NCBI RefSeq assembly: GCF_030272615.1
Contig: NC_081413.1
Location: 446,132,538 to 446,196,537, forward strand
From: Cryptomeria japonica
Taxonomy: Eukaryota > Streptophyta > Pinopsida > Cupressales > Cupressaceae
Length of the DNA stretch: 64,000 nucleotides
Direction of reading: 5' to 3'
Positions within the stretch are counted from its first letter, which is position 1, and every line of letters starts with the position of its first letter. This document shows, piece after piece, positions 12,291 through 22,424 of this stretch. Both the position numbers and the translations under genes were made by a program. The notes under the pieces are model-generated. The model was not told the origin of the DNA, ran no database searches, and saw nothing but the letters and a program-made list of their open reading frames with translations.

Positions 12291-12500
12291 ATAATGGAGC
12301 ATTTCTAACCTTCTTGACAAAGCAGGCCCACGGGGTTAGAAAATGAGGTTAGAGATGCTCAGTTTTGGAGCATTCCTAACCTTTTAGTGAGAGGTTAGAA
12401 ATATTGGTTGAGAATGCTCAAAAACTGAGCATTTCTAACCATTTTGGCAAAAGGTTAAGAAATGAGGTTAAGAATGCTCAAAAAGTGAGCATTTCTAACC
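12276..12500. repeat. Array of four 35-nt hairpins
   Basis: Hairpins at 12276-12310, 12347-12381, 12406-12440 and 12466-12500 are each exactly 35 nt. Each has 14-nt arms of the form GGTTARRRATGCTC and GAGCATTYCTAACC around a 7-nt loop. Loops differ (CATAATG, AGTTTTG, AAAAACT, AAAAAGT) while the arms are nearly constant, usually with the same two-base imperfection in the stem. Start-to-start spacing is 71, 59 and 60 nt. Confidence 0.85.
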
Positions 12501-13080
12501 TTCTTCTTCAAAGACTATGATTTTGACCTCAGAAACCATTGATCATGAAGGAGAATAAAGGAGGAATGCAACTAACATTTTTAGAAAAAAATTTGTCGCA
12601 AATGGCCAGACATATTAAAATAATTTAAAATATTAAATTATTATTTGAAAAGTAATTTAAATATTTTAAATTTATTGCTTTGGCTAGGGAAAAATGACAT
12701 AACTTTCAAATGGTAGGAATTTAGGTCTTGAAATTTGAAACACATGTCAATGGAAGGGAAATGGGTCCACACAATTATTTATAGATCATGAGGAACACTA
12801 GGATGAGATATTTTAATCATTTTGGGGCAACAGACACCAAAAATTGAAAGTTTCAAATATGACAAAGTATGAACTGGGGTCAAGTGAAAATTGGCCACAT
12901 GATACAAAATGATGCTTATATCTTGACTATCAACTGATTTCCCTTAATTTGGGGTAATTTTAAAAATTCTTCCATTTTTCATATTTTGACTGGCAAGGAC
13001 CTTGGATTGTGTGTTCACTGTTTACACATAAACACCTATTGGATCTTCATTCAACATTGAGATCGATTTGAAATTAAAAT
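12501..13080. other. Unassigned AT-rich DNA
   Basis: No reading frame, repeat or motif that I can name. It runs to the TTTAGG edge where Gypsy-A resumes. Confidence 0.4.
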
Positions 13081-14487
13081 TTTAGGTATGCCAAATATGG
13101 GGGCAACACTCCTGAACAATATGGTAAAGGCTATCTGGATAATCCATAATATGTGATATTTAGGTACAGGTCCTCTAGGAAAATTCCAAGAAGGCATCAT
13201 TGAACCTATCAAGCTACAAACTAAGTCTAAAAATGATAAAAATGGACTTGGATACCATCTAGAGGAGTCATCAACTCAAAAACACACTTCTCATCAACAA
13301 CCTAAGTGGAGGAAAAATATACTACATCAAACATCAGATGAATTAAACTCTCAACAAACTTAGGAAGAGTATGAGAAAGAACAAGAAGAACTGGCAATCA
13401 ACAGAGAATAAGTAGCTTGTAATCAAGTTCCCAATGTATTAGTAGTAACACTACACAAAGTATAAATCCTAGAAGATATGAGAGAAGAGGTGGAAGGAAT
13501 AAAAGAAATGTTTGCACCATTAAACATTCCTATCACATATATGGGAAGAATGCAAGAAGATAATTTAGAAATAGACTCTAATGAGTATGAATGGGGTCTA
13601 GAGCCTCTATCAGATGCATCTATTGAAGAAACTTTTGAAGAACCTAATGATATCATAGATGAACCACAAGAGATAATACGTTTGAGGTTTCAATGAGAAA
13701 TAGAAGAAATTAGACTAAAAAGACAAGAAGATTATGAGCAACAGTTGAAAGATGAAAAATAACAAGAAAATTCCTCACCTACTATATCTCCCTCTAATGA
13801 GATAGAGAAAATTAGATATGTGAATACAAATGAGGAAATGGAGACTAAATAAGCAGGACTGGTCATCAGTCCAGAGGAAGTTGAATGGGAAAGAAGATAG
13901 AGATTAATAGAGCCATGTCAACAAGTATGCCAACTACAAGTGATTATTGAACCAGGTGATGACAATACTGTGAATTCCATTGAATCCTTATCCCTAGTAC
14001 ATCCTGAGCTTATTGACCATACTTTAAAATATCAACCCATATATATACCTACTTTTGCCAATTACTATACATTAGCTTGTTATCTTAATACAGTTGCACA
14101 CATGAACTCTTCTACCAGTGAACAAAGTGAGAACATGATAGAAGAAGATTACATGTATCTTAGTCTCAAAAATCAAAAAAAGAAACATAAGTGTTCTGAT
14201 GGCAAAAACCACATTGTGGTGATGTCAGAATCAAAAATAGTAAAGTAAAAGACATAACTAATGGTGAAAACCTCCCTGAGGTACCTGAAGGTGAGATACT
14301 TGATATTTTTCCTAATCACTTTTAAGAGTGATCACCAGTGTTGATTGAACCTACACAACTAGTGAACACTAGAACAGAAGATACTCAGTGTATAATACAT
14401 GTAGCTCAATACCTATCAGTAGAAGAACTGAAAGAATTTGTTAATTTCTTCACAGAGAAAAAGATAAATTTTGCATGGACATATGTT
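13081..14487 (+). pseudogene. Gypsy-A G-patch-like region and start of RT
   Basis: Starts with MPNMGATLLNNM, then GTGPLGKFQEGIIEPI and NGLGYH (about 13160-13255), a G-patch-like block that plant Tat elements carry between protease and RT. An acidic linker follows, with open stretches at 13478-13696 and 13940-14248 broken by single stops. The last part reads VEELKEFVNFFTEKKINFAWTYVD, the standard entry into Gypsy RT. It is cut in mid-domain by the TRIM and continues after 19353 as DMSGFDPDLIMHH. Confidence 0.7.
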
Positions 14488-14492
14488 GATAT

Positions 14493-14610
14493 TGTTGAGA
14501 CATGGACCAGCTAGGACTTGAACCTAGGACTGTCCATATGTTGTTGGAGTGCTCTACCACTGAGCTACTGACCCCTCTTAGGTTAGTCCATCATCGATCC
14601 ATGTGTGGCT
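14493..14610 (-). repeat. TRIM-T 3' LTR, first part
   Basis: 118 bp of the 135-bp LTR; the remaining 17 bp are at 19139-19155, beyond insertion K. Aligns with 19218-19352 without gaps. Confidence 0.9.
14503..14574 (-). other. tRNA-like sequence in TRIM-T 3' LTR
   Basis: 72 nt on the minus strand fold as a near-cloverleaf. The acceptor arms GGGTCAG and CTGGTCC pair at 7 of 7 positions (two G-U). The D arm is GCTC-AGTGGTA-GAGC and the T arm is CTAGG-TTCAAGT-CCTAG. The A box is TAGCTCAGTGG and the B box GGTTCAAGTCC (one base off GGTTCGANTCC). The anticodon arm is weak (4 bp, 8-nt loop), so no amino acid can be assigned. No CCA or T-run terminator follows. Confidence 0.75.
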
Positions 14611-15037
14611 TGTAGTGTCCACCCTTGACTTGACTTGTTTTGACTAGAGTTGACTTTTAATTCATGTGTGATAGACATTATTGGGCATAGTCTATTTCAG
14701 ATGATTTATATGACGTTGATACTATCATTATTCATTGTGTGATTTATTAGTCACTATATACTTATTATGTGATTGATTATTGAAAGATTATATTGATCAT
14801 GTGATTTGATGAGCATAAGTGCTGATGAATTTTACATGCCTTACTATAATCATGAATTATAATAATCATGCACTTGATGATATTTTATGTACTGTCCATA
14901 TTTAATGATTATCTATGATGAGTTGATTGTATGGTGTGTTTGATTGTTGCCTGACTGTCTTCAAGATAGAGACAATGCCACATCACTCATTGTGAGCGGG
15001 ATGTGTCATTGCGATTCTCTAACCCTTGTCTGTTATA

Positions 15038-15116
<79 letters not shown>

Positions 15117-18100
15117 GTCATGTTGCTTTGTGGATGCAGGATTTGCAGGTACTAGAAACTGACTCCACCTGACTCCATAGGTCTGAGCGTGTCTTTAAAT
15201 CCCAATCAAATGTGGTTCGAAGTTGGCACAAGTTTCCCTCACGTACTCTAGGTCTAAGATGTTCACCTTGTCGGGTTATCTTGATGTTAGCTGATTTGTT
15301 GTTGTCTTATGTTATTTTGATTTTGATTTTTGTTGGTCAAGTAAGTGTTGTGGTGTATTGGTTATGTCTCTTCGTCATGAGTTGGAGGTCTGGATATCAA
15401 ATCCCTCTAGCTTCTCTTGTGTGAGTTTTGATGTATGGATTTCTTATTGTGTAATTGGATTTCTCCTTATAAGGAATTTATTTAAGTAAATAATGTATTT
15501 AATCTAATTGGCTTGAGCTTTTATTTATTTATTTAATAAAGATTTATTTATTATTTGATCTATTTAATTTAATGTTGAATGCTTGATATTTAATTTATTA
15601 GCTTTTATTTATTGGGTTCAATTGAGTTATTATTTATTGGAGTTTTATTTATTGATTTCCTATTATTATTAATAGTTATTTATAAATGTCTATGGTGGAA
15701 AATTATTTATTTAATGTTGAAGTGAATTTTATTTATTGAGCAATATTATTTTACCCATTAAGTAATTAAAAGAGGGTAATTTGTATTCTTTTATTTAAAA
15801 TTCATTTTCACCCTAGGTCAATGGTTTAATTTATTTTACCTACCATTGGATTTCATTGGCTGGAAATTTATGGTAGGTAGGAAATATATTTTATTTTCTT
15901 GAACTTTGGGAAGGTAGGTATGGAATATAATATTTTTGAATATTTTGATTGGAGGATGGTTTTGCTTGGTTTTGTTTTTATTTTTTATTTTTGATAAATA
16001 GGCCTTCAGGTGCATTCACGGGGGTTGGAATCTTTGGTGAATAAATTTTTGAGATTGATTTGGAGATTGCTGGTAGTTGGATTTGAATTGGTTTAAAGGC
16101 TTGGATTTTTTTATTTTGGATTCTACATCAGATTTTCTTCCATTTTCTGCATTTTCTAGATTGGTGGTTTTACCGACATTTCGCATTGTTTTTTTTTAAA
16201 GATTGTTTGCAAGGTGTCTGAAAGATTGTTTGGGGATTTAGAAAACAATTTTAAATTGATTCTTATTTTCAGAAATTAGATTTGGAAGGGATTATTTTTT
16301 TCTTCTTATTTTTGAGAAATCAAGTTAGAATGTGAGAAATGGTTTCCTATAGTTTTTCTGTAATTTTTCATCTTGTACCAGAGGCACTGTTTAGGGTATT
16401 GGTGAGTTTTCTAGTTTTAAATCTGATTTTATTTGATGTATTTTGTTGGTTTCAATGATATTTACCTTCCTATGTTATTGGGGAAAAAATTGTGCTTTCA
16501 TCCATATTGGTGTGCTATGGTTGGTGAGTTGGAAGTGTTGTTGTTTTGGGGCAGCAAGTGAGTTGGCCTTGTTGTGGTTTTATTTTCATTAATGACAGAA
16601 AATTTTATGGCTTGATATGTCTATGTGTATTGTTGGCCAAGAGGCTCGTTTTATTTATGTTGTTGTAGTTTTGACTATGTGTCAAGTTTCCTTGTCATAA
16701 GACTTTATGAATATGAGTTTGGTTGCTGTTTTGTTTTCAGTTTTGTCTCAGATTTAAATCAGATTTGAATTAAGAGTCTTTTATGATATTTTTGATGCTT
16801 TTCATTGATGGTTAATTATAGCTTTTGATGTGGTATTGTCAAGAGGTTCATTGTGTTTTTGACTACTTGAATATCCTTGTTTTGGGGAGTAAGCCATTGG
16901 ATGCATATGAGTGTTATGTTCCATATTTGTATTTTGTTTTAGAGCCTCTTGTGATTTATTATTGGGCCATGCTAGGAGGAGTGGGATTCCTTGTGATGAC
17001 CAGGTTCATGAGAGATAGGCTGGCATGAGGCTCCTTGTAAGGATGCATGAAGTCTAGACCACCAAGGCACATTGGAGTTTTCCATTATTTGTAAACAAGT
17101 GATAACATTGATAATGAATTAATTGGGATGGGTAATTATAACTCATTTAAAAAATATAATTAATAGTTTTGAGCCTCATGGCTTAAACCTAGGGAGGATG
17201 TCTTAGGATAAGCATGAGAAGGTCGTGAAGATGGTAAGCTAATCTCCCTTGGTCTCTCATAGGTTGAGATGGCTCCACATGTCCATCGGGGTAGTGCCTT
17301 GTTTTATTATGTTATGAGGATGGCATGTGATGACACTCCACTCCTACATGGGTTCCCCCTTTATGATTTGTGATTATGCTTATTGGATGCATTTATGTCC
17401 TGATGACTTTTAGGCCTCTGGGAGTTCATTCTTGTTGTTTTGTGTGAGTTCTTGCTTGAGATTCCTTGTGTAGTTTATTTCCTTGGTTATAGATGCTTGC
17501 TTAGGTGTAGAGTGTGTGTTGGGACCTTGTGTCATCTCCTAGCATGGGGGTTGGTTCCTTTGGTTCCACATGGTCGGGTGGTTGGTGCTTTTAAACCATT
17601 GGGACGTTCCTATCTTTGGATTCTTCTTGCGTGGATGAGGATGCTTCTTCAAATAGTTCATGGATAATAATTGCAGCAAGAATGTAAATGATCGTGTGAT
17701 TTATGTAATGAAATTCTTATGTAATGAATGTAAAAGAAATCATGCTTATGAGAAATGATTATATTGTTCTATTTATGGTGATAGCTTTTGGTTATGGAAT
17801 ATGATTGTAATGATGAACCCTTGAGTTGTATTGTAACACATTTATATTAAATGAAATGGATGCATGAGATATGGATACATATTGTGGTTTGGAATAAAAT
17901 GATGCATTTTGTATTCTTGATGATCCATGTTAAAAGGAAATGGTGTGAGTGTTGTGATAATGGAAATATCATAGAAATGATGTCTTTAACTAATTCTTCA
18001 AGTAGAAGAAATGTTAAGCCTTGATAGGATGTAAGAGTATGAGTAATATTGGAAGATATCTTAGGACATGTTTATGTTTGGTGATTAAAGAATTGGAAAT

Positions 18101-19133
18101 TATAGTATCATACTTCGTAGTTAGTGATCTAATGGTAGGGTTGAAAATCTTATAATGCTTGGGATGTAGTTGAATGTTCCTTATGAAAATATTATATGGA
18201 TGTTCTTAATGAATGAATTACTAATCTTATTAATGGAAATTACTAGTAAGAGTATGGATAGACGGTAAGATGAGTGCTTGTATTTTAGGAAAGGATTAGA
18301 ATGTATCATGTGTTATAGTTTAAGAATTATATCTCCATTTGGTGGATTCTATTAGTTGTAATGGAATTAGGATATTGTACCTTAATTTGTGTTGAGATGA
18401 ATTTGTGTAGTTACTTAATTTGTAATAAGATGATTGTTGGTTAATTGATATAGTGTAAGAGATTTTAGGAGTATTAAATGAGTTATGGGTTAAATGTTTA
18501 GGAAGACTCTATGATTATTGCCTTATGTACTTTAGGAATCATGATGAAGTAATAAGCATGCTAGAAGCATAGAATCATAAATGATTATGTGGAAGATAAT
18601 CATAAATGGAAATGGTGTTAATACAATGTAAGGGTTAATCTTGGTATGTAAATGGTGATGTTAATAGTTGAAGGTTGGTTAATGGTAATAGGAACATTTG
18701 GACCTGGTGTATAAAATGAACCTAAGAGAGAAAAGGAAATAGCTATGCATTGAAAGATAGAATCTTATGTTAAATGAAAGATTAAGTAGGTTGCATATCA
18801 TGAGTGTTAGGTATTTCTATGATGCATCTATGTGTGTATAATGATTGATATTATGAGGTATTGATCTAGAAGAGAGTAAATGTTTATTTCTTATGTAGAG
18901 AGAATAAGTAATGGTGTTAAGATACCCTAGGGAGTTAGTAGTAATGATTTATTGTATTTTGCTTGTGTAATTGTTTGATTAGCTTAAGTGAAATATTCTA
19001 TGTTCATAGCACTTAAATGTTGTTGTGTTCTCGTTGCATTGCATAAGTGATGTTATGTATTGTATTGTTTAAAAAAAATTAAATAAGCATGTATTTAGCT
19101 ATATTTATTTGGGGTATTTTGGTGGGCATTACA
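14611..19133. mobile_element. LTR-K: 4.5 kb solo-LTR-like insertion in the TRIM
   Basis: Perfect 5-bp TSD TGGCT at 14606-14610 and 19134-19138. The ends TGTAGTGTCCACC and GGTGGGCATTACA are short inverted repeats (11 of 13) with canonical TG...CA. No second LTR, PBS or coding domain is visible, so a solo LTR of a long-LTR Gypsy family (several kb) is the simplest reading. A non-autonomous element with unrecognised LTRs is the alternative. Low-complexity AT-rich stretches and a (TG)n tract account for the small ORFs here. Confidence 0.65.
15045..15115. repeat. (TG)n microsatellite
   Basis: About 35 uninterrupted TG units inside LTR-K. The Cys/Val-repeat reading frame over it is an artefact. 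Confidence 0.97.
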
Positions 19134-19138
19134 TGGCT

Positions 19139-19155
19139 TATTTCCAACACCAACA
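19139..19155 (-). repeat. TRIM-T 3' LTR, remainder
   Basis: Final 17 bp of the left LTR after insertion K and its TGGCT duplicate, ending CCAACACCAACA exactly as in the right LTR. Confidence 0.88.
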
Positions 19156-19168
19156 CCCCCTTTAAGCC
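19156..19168 (-). other. TRIM-T polypurine tract
   Basis: Minus strand GGCTTAAAGGGGG directly before the 3' LTR TGTTGG; the usual plus-strand primer position. Confidence 0.7.
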
Positions 19169-19204
19169 ACACCTCTTGTATGCTTGGGGATCCTAGCTGG
19201 ACTT

Positions 19205-19217
19205 GGCTCTGATACCA
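19205..19217 (-). other. TRIM-T primer binding site (tRNA-Met type)
   Basis: Minus strand TGGTATCAGAGCC directly abuts the 5' LTR end. It matches the initiator tRNA-Met 3' end used by many plant Copia and TRIM elements. Confidence 0.85.
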
Positions 19218-19352
19218 TGTTGAGATATAGACCAGCTAGGACTGGAACCTAGGACCTTCCATATGCTGTTGGAGTGCTCTACCACTGAGCTACTGACCCC
19301 TCTTGGGCCAGTCCATCATCAGTCCAGGTGTAGCTTATTTCCAACACCAACA
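19218..19352 (-). repeat. TRIM-T 5' LTR (135 bp)
   Basis: Intact LTR with TG...CA ends, next to the PBS on one side and TSD GATAT on the other. It carries the second tRNA-like unit, whose A-box and D-arm region is identical to that of the other LTR. Confidence 0.9.
19228..19299 (-). other. tRNA-like sequence in TRIM-T 5' LTR
   Basis: Same 72-nt architecture as the copy at 14503. The acceptor stem pairs GGGTCAG with CTGGTCT (G-U at the end and inside), the A box TAGCTCAGTGG is unchanged, and the B box is GGTTCCAGTCC. The two copies differ from a consensus B box at the same base in different ways, suggesting GGTTCGAGTCC as the ancestor. It is sense with respect to the TRIM. Confidence 0.75.
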
Positions 19353-20740
19353 GATATGTCGGGTTTTGATCCTGACCTCATAATGCATCATATTTCTATT
19401 CACTCCTAGAGTTAAAATTGTCAAGCAAAAACTCTGAAAAATGCATCCTCATATTGCATTACTTGTTAAGGCTAAGCTAGAAAAATTACTAAAATCAAGA
19501 TCCATCAGAACAATTGATTATGTTGAGTGGATATCTAATATTGTACATGTTTCTAAACCTAAAAAATCAATACATGTTTGCATAGATTTTCAGAGACTTA
19601 AACATAACATGTCCAAAAGATGATTTTCTACTTCCTAACATAAACATTATAATGGATATGACTACTGGCTGTGAAATGTACTCTCTGATGGATGGTTTTT
19701 CCAGATACAATCAGATCAAGATTGCACATGAGGATCAAGAGAAGAAAGCATTCACCTATGCCTGGGGAACTTTCTACTGGAATGTGATGCTCGTTGGCTT
19801 AAATAATGCAGGTGCTACTTATCAAAGAGTTGTAACAACAATCTTTCATGACATGATGCAAAGAAACATGGAAGACTATGTCAATGATACCCTACTCAAA
19901 TCTATGAAAAGATCAACACATCACTTAGAATTGGGTCTAATCTTAGACAGGATGGAAATTTTTTAAGTCAGACTAAATCCTAAGAAATGTGCATTTGGAG
20001 TTACATCTAGCAAACTCCTAGGATACATTATTTCAGCAAAAGGGATTGTAGTGGATCCCGAAAAAGTTAAAGCTATAATGGAAATTCCACCTCCAAAGAA
20101 TGTCAATCAAATGAGAACTCTACAAGGGTGACTCCAATCAATAAGATGCTTCATTTATCAGCTAGCAGATAAGGCTCAACCATTCAAAAATATATTATGC
20201 AAAGGAGTTACATACAACTGGGATACAAAATGTAAACAACACCTAAAGTAGATCAAGGAGTATCTTACTAATCCACCTATCTTGATGCCACCAATTCAAG
20301 GGAAACCTTTGATTCTTTATATATCAGCTACTAACACATCATTGGGGGCACTTTTGGCTTAACAGGATGAGAAAAAAAAGGAAAGAGCTATATACTATAT
20401 CAGGAGGATGTTGGTGTCATATGAGATGAACTACACTATCATTAAGAAAGCTTGTTTGGCATTGGTCTTTGCATCATAGATATTAAGACATTATGTGCTA
20501 GCACATTCTATTAAACTAGTGGCTAAGATTGATCCTTTGAAGTATCTTCTAAACAAAGCAACACTTATAGGGAGATTGGCTAAATGGGTTATGATACTCA
20601 CAGAGTTTGAAATTGAGTATGTATAATGAAAAACTATCAAAGGACAAATCATTGCAGATCAACTTGTTGATGCTCCACTTGAAGACAATCAACCTTTGCA
20701 CATAGAATTTCTGGATGAATCCATATGCATCTTACGTAGA
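19353..20740 (+). pseudogene. Gypsy-A reverse transcriptase and RNase H (decayed)
   Basis: Continues the RT split by the TRIM. 19441-19623 reads IALLVKAKLEKLL, VEWISNIVHVSKP and VCIDFQRLK. After a frameshift near 19623, 19652-19966 reads CEMYSLMDGFSRYNQIKIA, the GLNNAGATYQR block, and DYVNDTLLKS. The catalytic Y-V-D-D box is YVND (codon AAT at 19883-19885), so the first active-site Asp of the pair is lost. From about 20290 a decayed first RNase H follows (ILRHYVLAHSIKLVAK, then GRLAKWVMILTEFEIEY). In life this enzyme copies element RNA into cDNA. Several stops are present. Confidence 0.85.
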
Positions 20741-21300
20741 GATCTTAGAAAATGTTCTTTGATGGATCTTTTACTCAACAAGGTTCTAGTGTTTGAATCC
20801 TTTTTATCACCTTTTCTTGTACCAACAGTATTGCAGAATATGAAGCCTTGGTAAATGGAATAAAGTTGGCTATTGAATGGAAATTTGACGAGCTATATAT
20901 CTATGGAGAGTCCTAGCTAATAATCAACCAGATCAATGATATATATCAAACTAGAGATGAAAAACTGATGCCCTATAAAAGAATGGTTGATGACCTTAAG
21001 AAATACTTTGTCTTTGTATCATTTCAGTAGATTCCTAGATCAACAAATAGAGCAGCAGATGCTATGGCTACATTGGCATCTATACCACAACTACAAGAAT
21101 TTGAGTTCTTTTATGAGTTCATGGTGGAAGAGCTACATTATCCTTCTTATGATTCTACTGAGTCCTAGATGGTTTTTTCTATCATTGGACATGACTCATC
21201 TTGCTATAGCCATATCTACTCTTACTCACGTGACCAAATTATCCCTGATAACCTTACCCATAATGAGGAAAGAAACCTGATTTAAAATGCTTCATGGTAT
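20741..21300 (+). pseudogene. Gypsy-A second RNase H domain (decayed)
   Basis: A second RNase H-like block begins with FFDGSFTQQGSS near 20752, then AEYEALVNGIKLAIEW and STNRAADAMATLAS. A duplicated, archaeal-type RNase H after the first one is a hallmark of the plant Tat lineage, and this places Gypsy-A there. Stops at about 20797, 20915, 21028 and 21167 interrupt it. Confidence 0.7.
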
Positions 21301-21359
21301 GTCATCATTGCCAATGATTTGTATAGGTGAGGTTTTGATAGCACTTTTCTTAGGTGTTT

Positions 21360-22424
21360 AGATCTTGAAGAATCCCAACATGCATTATCTAAAGTTCATG
21401 AAGGTATTTGTGGATGGCACTCAAACGATCTAACTCTAGCTCAAAAACTGTTAAGGGTTGGTTATTATTTGCCAAATATGGAAAAGGATGTTGTAAAATT
21501 TGCTAAAAATTGTGAGAAATCCCATCAACATGGGAATCTAATACATGCTCTAGCAAGGGAACTAATACCTTTTATCACACATTGGCCTTTTCAGCAATGG
21601 ACGTTTGACCTCATTGGCCAAATCTATCCTACATCATCTAATGTACACAAGTTCATCATAACTACCACTGAGTACTTCACTAAGTGGGTTGAAGCAGTTT
21701 CATTAATCAAAGAAATTGGAAAACAAGTGTCCATGTTCATTCTTAACAACATCATCTGCAGGTATGGAATCCCTTCTTCAATTACGACTGACAATGGAGG
21801 ATAGTTCAAAAACAAAGATCTAGATGAACTCTGTGACAAGATCAAAATCAAACAGTGTTGGTCTTCTATATATTACCCTTAAGTTAATGGACAAGCTGAA
21901 GCATCTAATAAAACTTTGTTAATTATCTTGCACACAACAGTCAACAAATCTAGGAAGGATTGGTATTTGCAACTCAATCTGGCGCTATGGGCTTATAGAA
22001 CAATTATCAGAACACCTACTAGGGATACACCTTTTTATTTGGTATATTGGGTTGAAGCAGTCTTGCCTATTGAGGTGGAAATTCCTTCTTTGAGAGTTTA
22101 CTTGCAAGGTCTTATTACTGATGAAGATCACCGAATATCTAGATTGCAAGAACTCGAGTTGCTAGATGAACATCGGCAAGTGGATTTTGATCATATCAAA
22201 ACTTACTAAAAGAGAATGTCTAGAGGTTATAACAAGAAAGTTTGACAAAGAGAATTTCAGGTTGGTGACCTTGTTTTGAGAGAGAATCCTAAAAATCAAC
22301 AGTTTCAAGAACAAAAAGGGATGTTTCAACCCAACTGGTTGGGTCCCTAAATTGTTACTGCAGTCTTTGGCTCTGGCGCTTATCAACTCTCAACATCAGG
22401 AGGAGAACAACTTCATGAACCAAT
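21360..22424 (+). pseudogene. Gypsy-A integrase (decayed), cut by Copia-B
   Basis: The HHCC-like N-terminus reads KVHEGICGWHSND and later KNCEKSHQH, where the second Cys of the usual CxxC is Ser. The catalytic core has WTFDLIG (first Asp), TTDNGG (second Asp) and NGQAEASNK (Glu), so D,D,E residues remain. After PTRDTPFYLVYWVEAVLP, the C-terminal GDLVLRENPKN and QPNWLGP blocks are readable to the Copia-B junction. Stops at 21802, 21880, 22207 and later break the frame. Downstream of Copia-B the frame resumes for only a short tail (29481 onward). Confidence 0.85.

Larger units (their letters stand above)
8681..13080. mobile_element. Insertion carrying NAC and PPR gene fragments
   Basis: Gypsy-A reading stops near 8680 and resumes near 13081. 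TTTAGG occurs at both edges (8675-8680 and 13081-13086), compatible with a 6-bp target duplication, and joining the edges brings protease-proximal and G-patch reading together. The ends are not TG...CA, and no terminal inverted repeat, poly(A) or LTR pair is obvious, so the element class is unknown. Contents in minus-strand order are about 575 bp of unassigned AT-rich DNA, four hairpins, a PPR fragment, a NAC fragment, and about 960 bp without recognisable genes, with a 12-bp perfect hairpin at the left edge. A boundary error of tens of bases is possible. Confidence 0.5.
14493..19352 (-). mobile_element. TRIM-T: tiny LTR element with tRNA-like LTRs
   Basis: TSD GATAT is perfect at 14488-14492 and 19353-19357, in the middle of the Gypsy-A RT. 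Without the internal insertion K the element is 332 bp: a 135-bp LTR, 62 bp internal, and a 135-bp LTR, all starting TGTTG and ending CAACA. On the minus strand the 5' LTR (19352-19218) is followed directly by a tRNA-Met-type PBS (TGGTATCAGAGCC), then a short internal part ending in an AAAGGGGG purine tract right before the 3' LTR. It has no coding capacity, as expected for terminal-repeat retrotransposons in miniature. Counted by eye the LTRs differ at about 13 of 135 sites. Each LTR contains a tRNA-like unit in the sense direction. Confidence 0.9.

Noticed and set aside
12276-12500. CRISPR-like array
   Set aside because: Only four units in a plant retroelement context; each repeat is a hairpin with variable loop, and there are no unique spacers of constant length and no cas genes.
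8681-13080. Helitron
   Set aside because: The hairpin near one edge is suggestive, but no 5' TC end at the other edge and no A-T insertion site were found; left as element of unknown class.
14503-14574. Functional stand-alone tRNA gene
   Set aside because: Weak anticodon arm with an 8-nt loop, no T-run terminator, and the same sequence is in both LTRs of a mobile element.
14944-15162. ORF with a Cys-Val repeat over the (TG)n tract
   Set aside because: The repeat codons come from the dinucleotide run; no flanking coding signal.
14611-19133. DNA transposon with terminal inverted repeats
   Set aside because: The inverted similarity stops after 13 bp, and TG...CA ends with a 5-bp duplication are LTR features.
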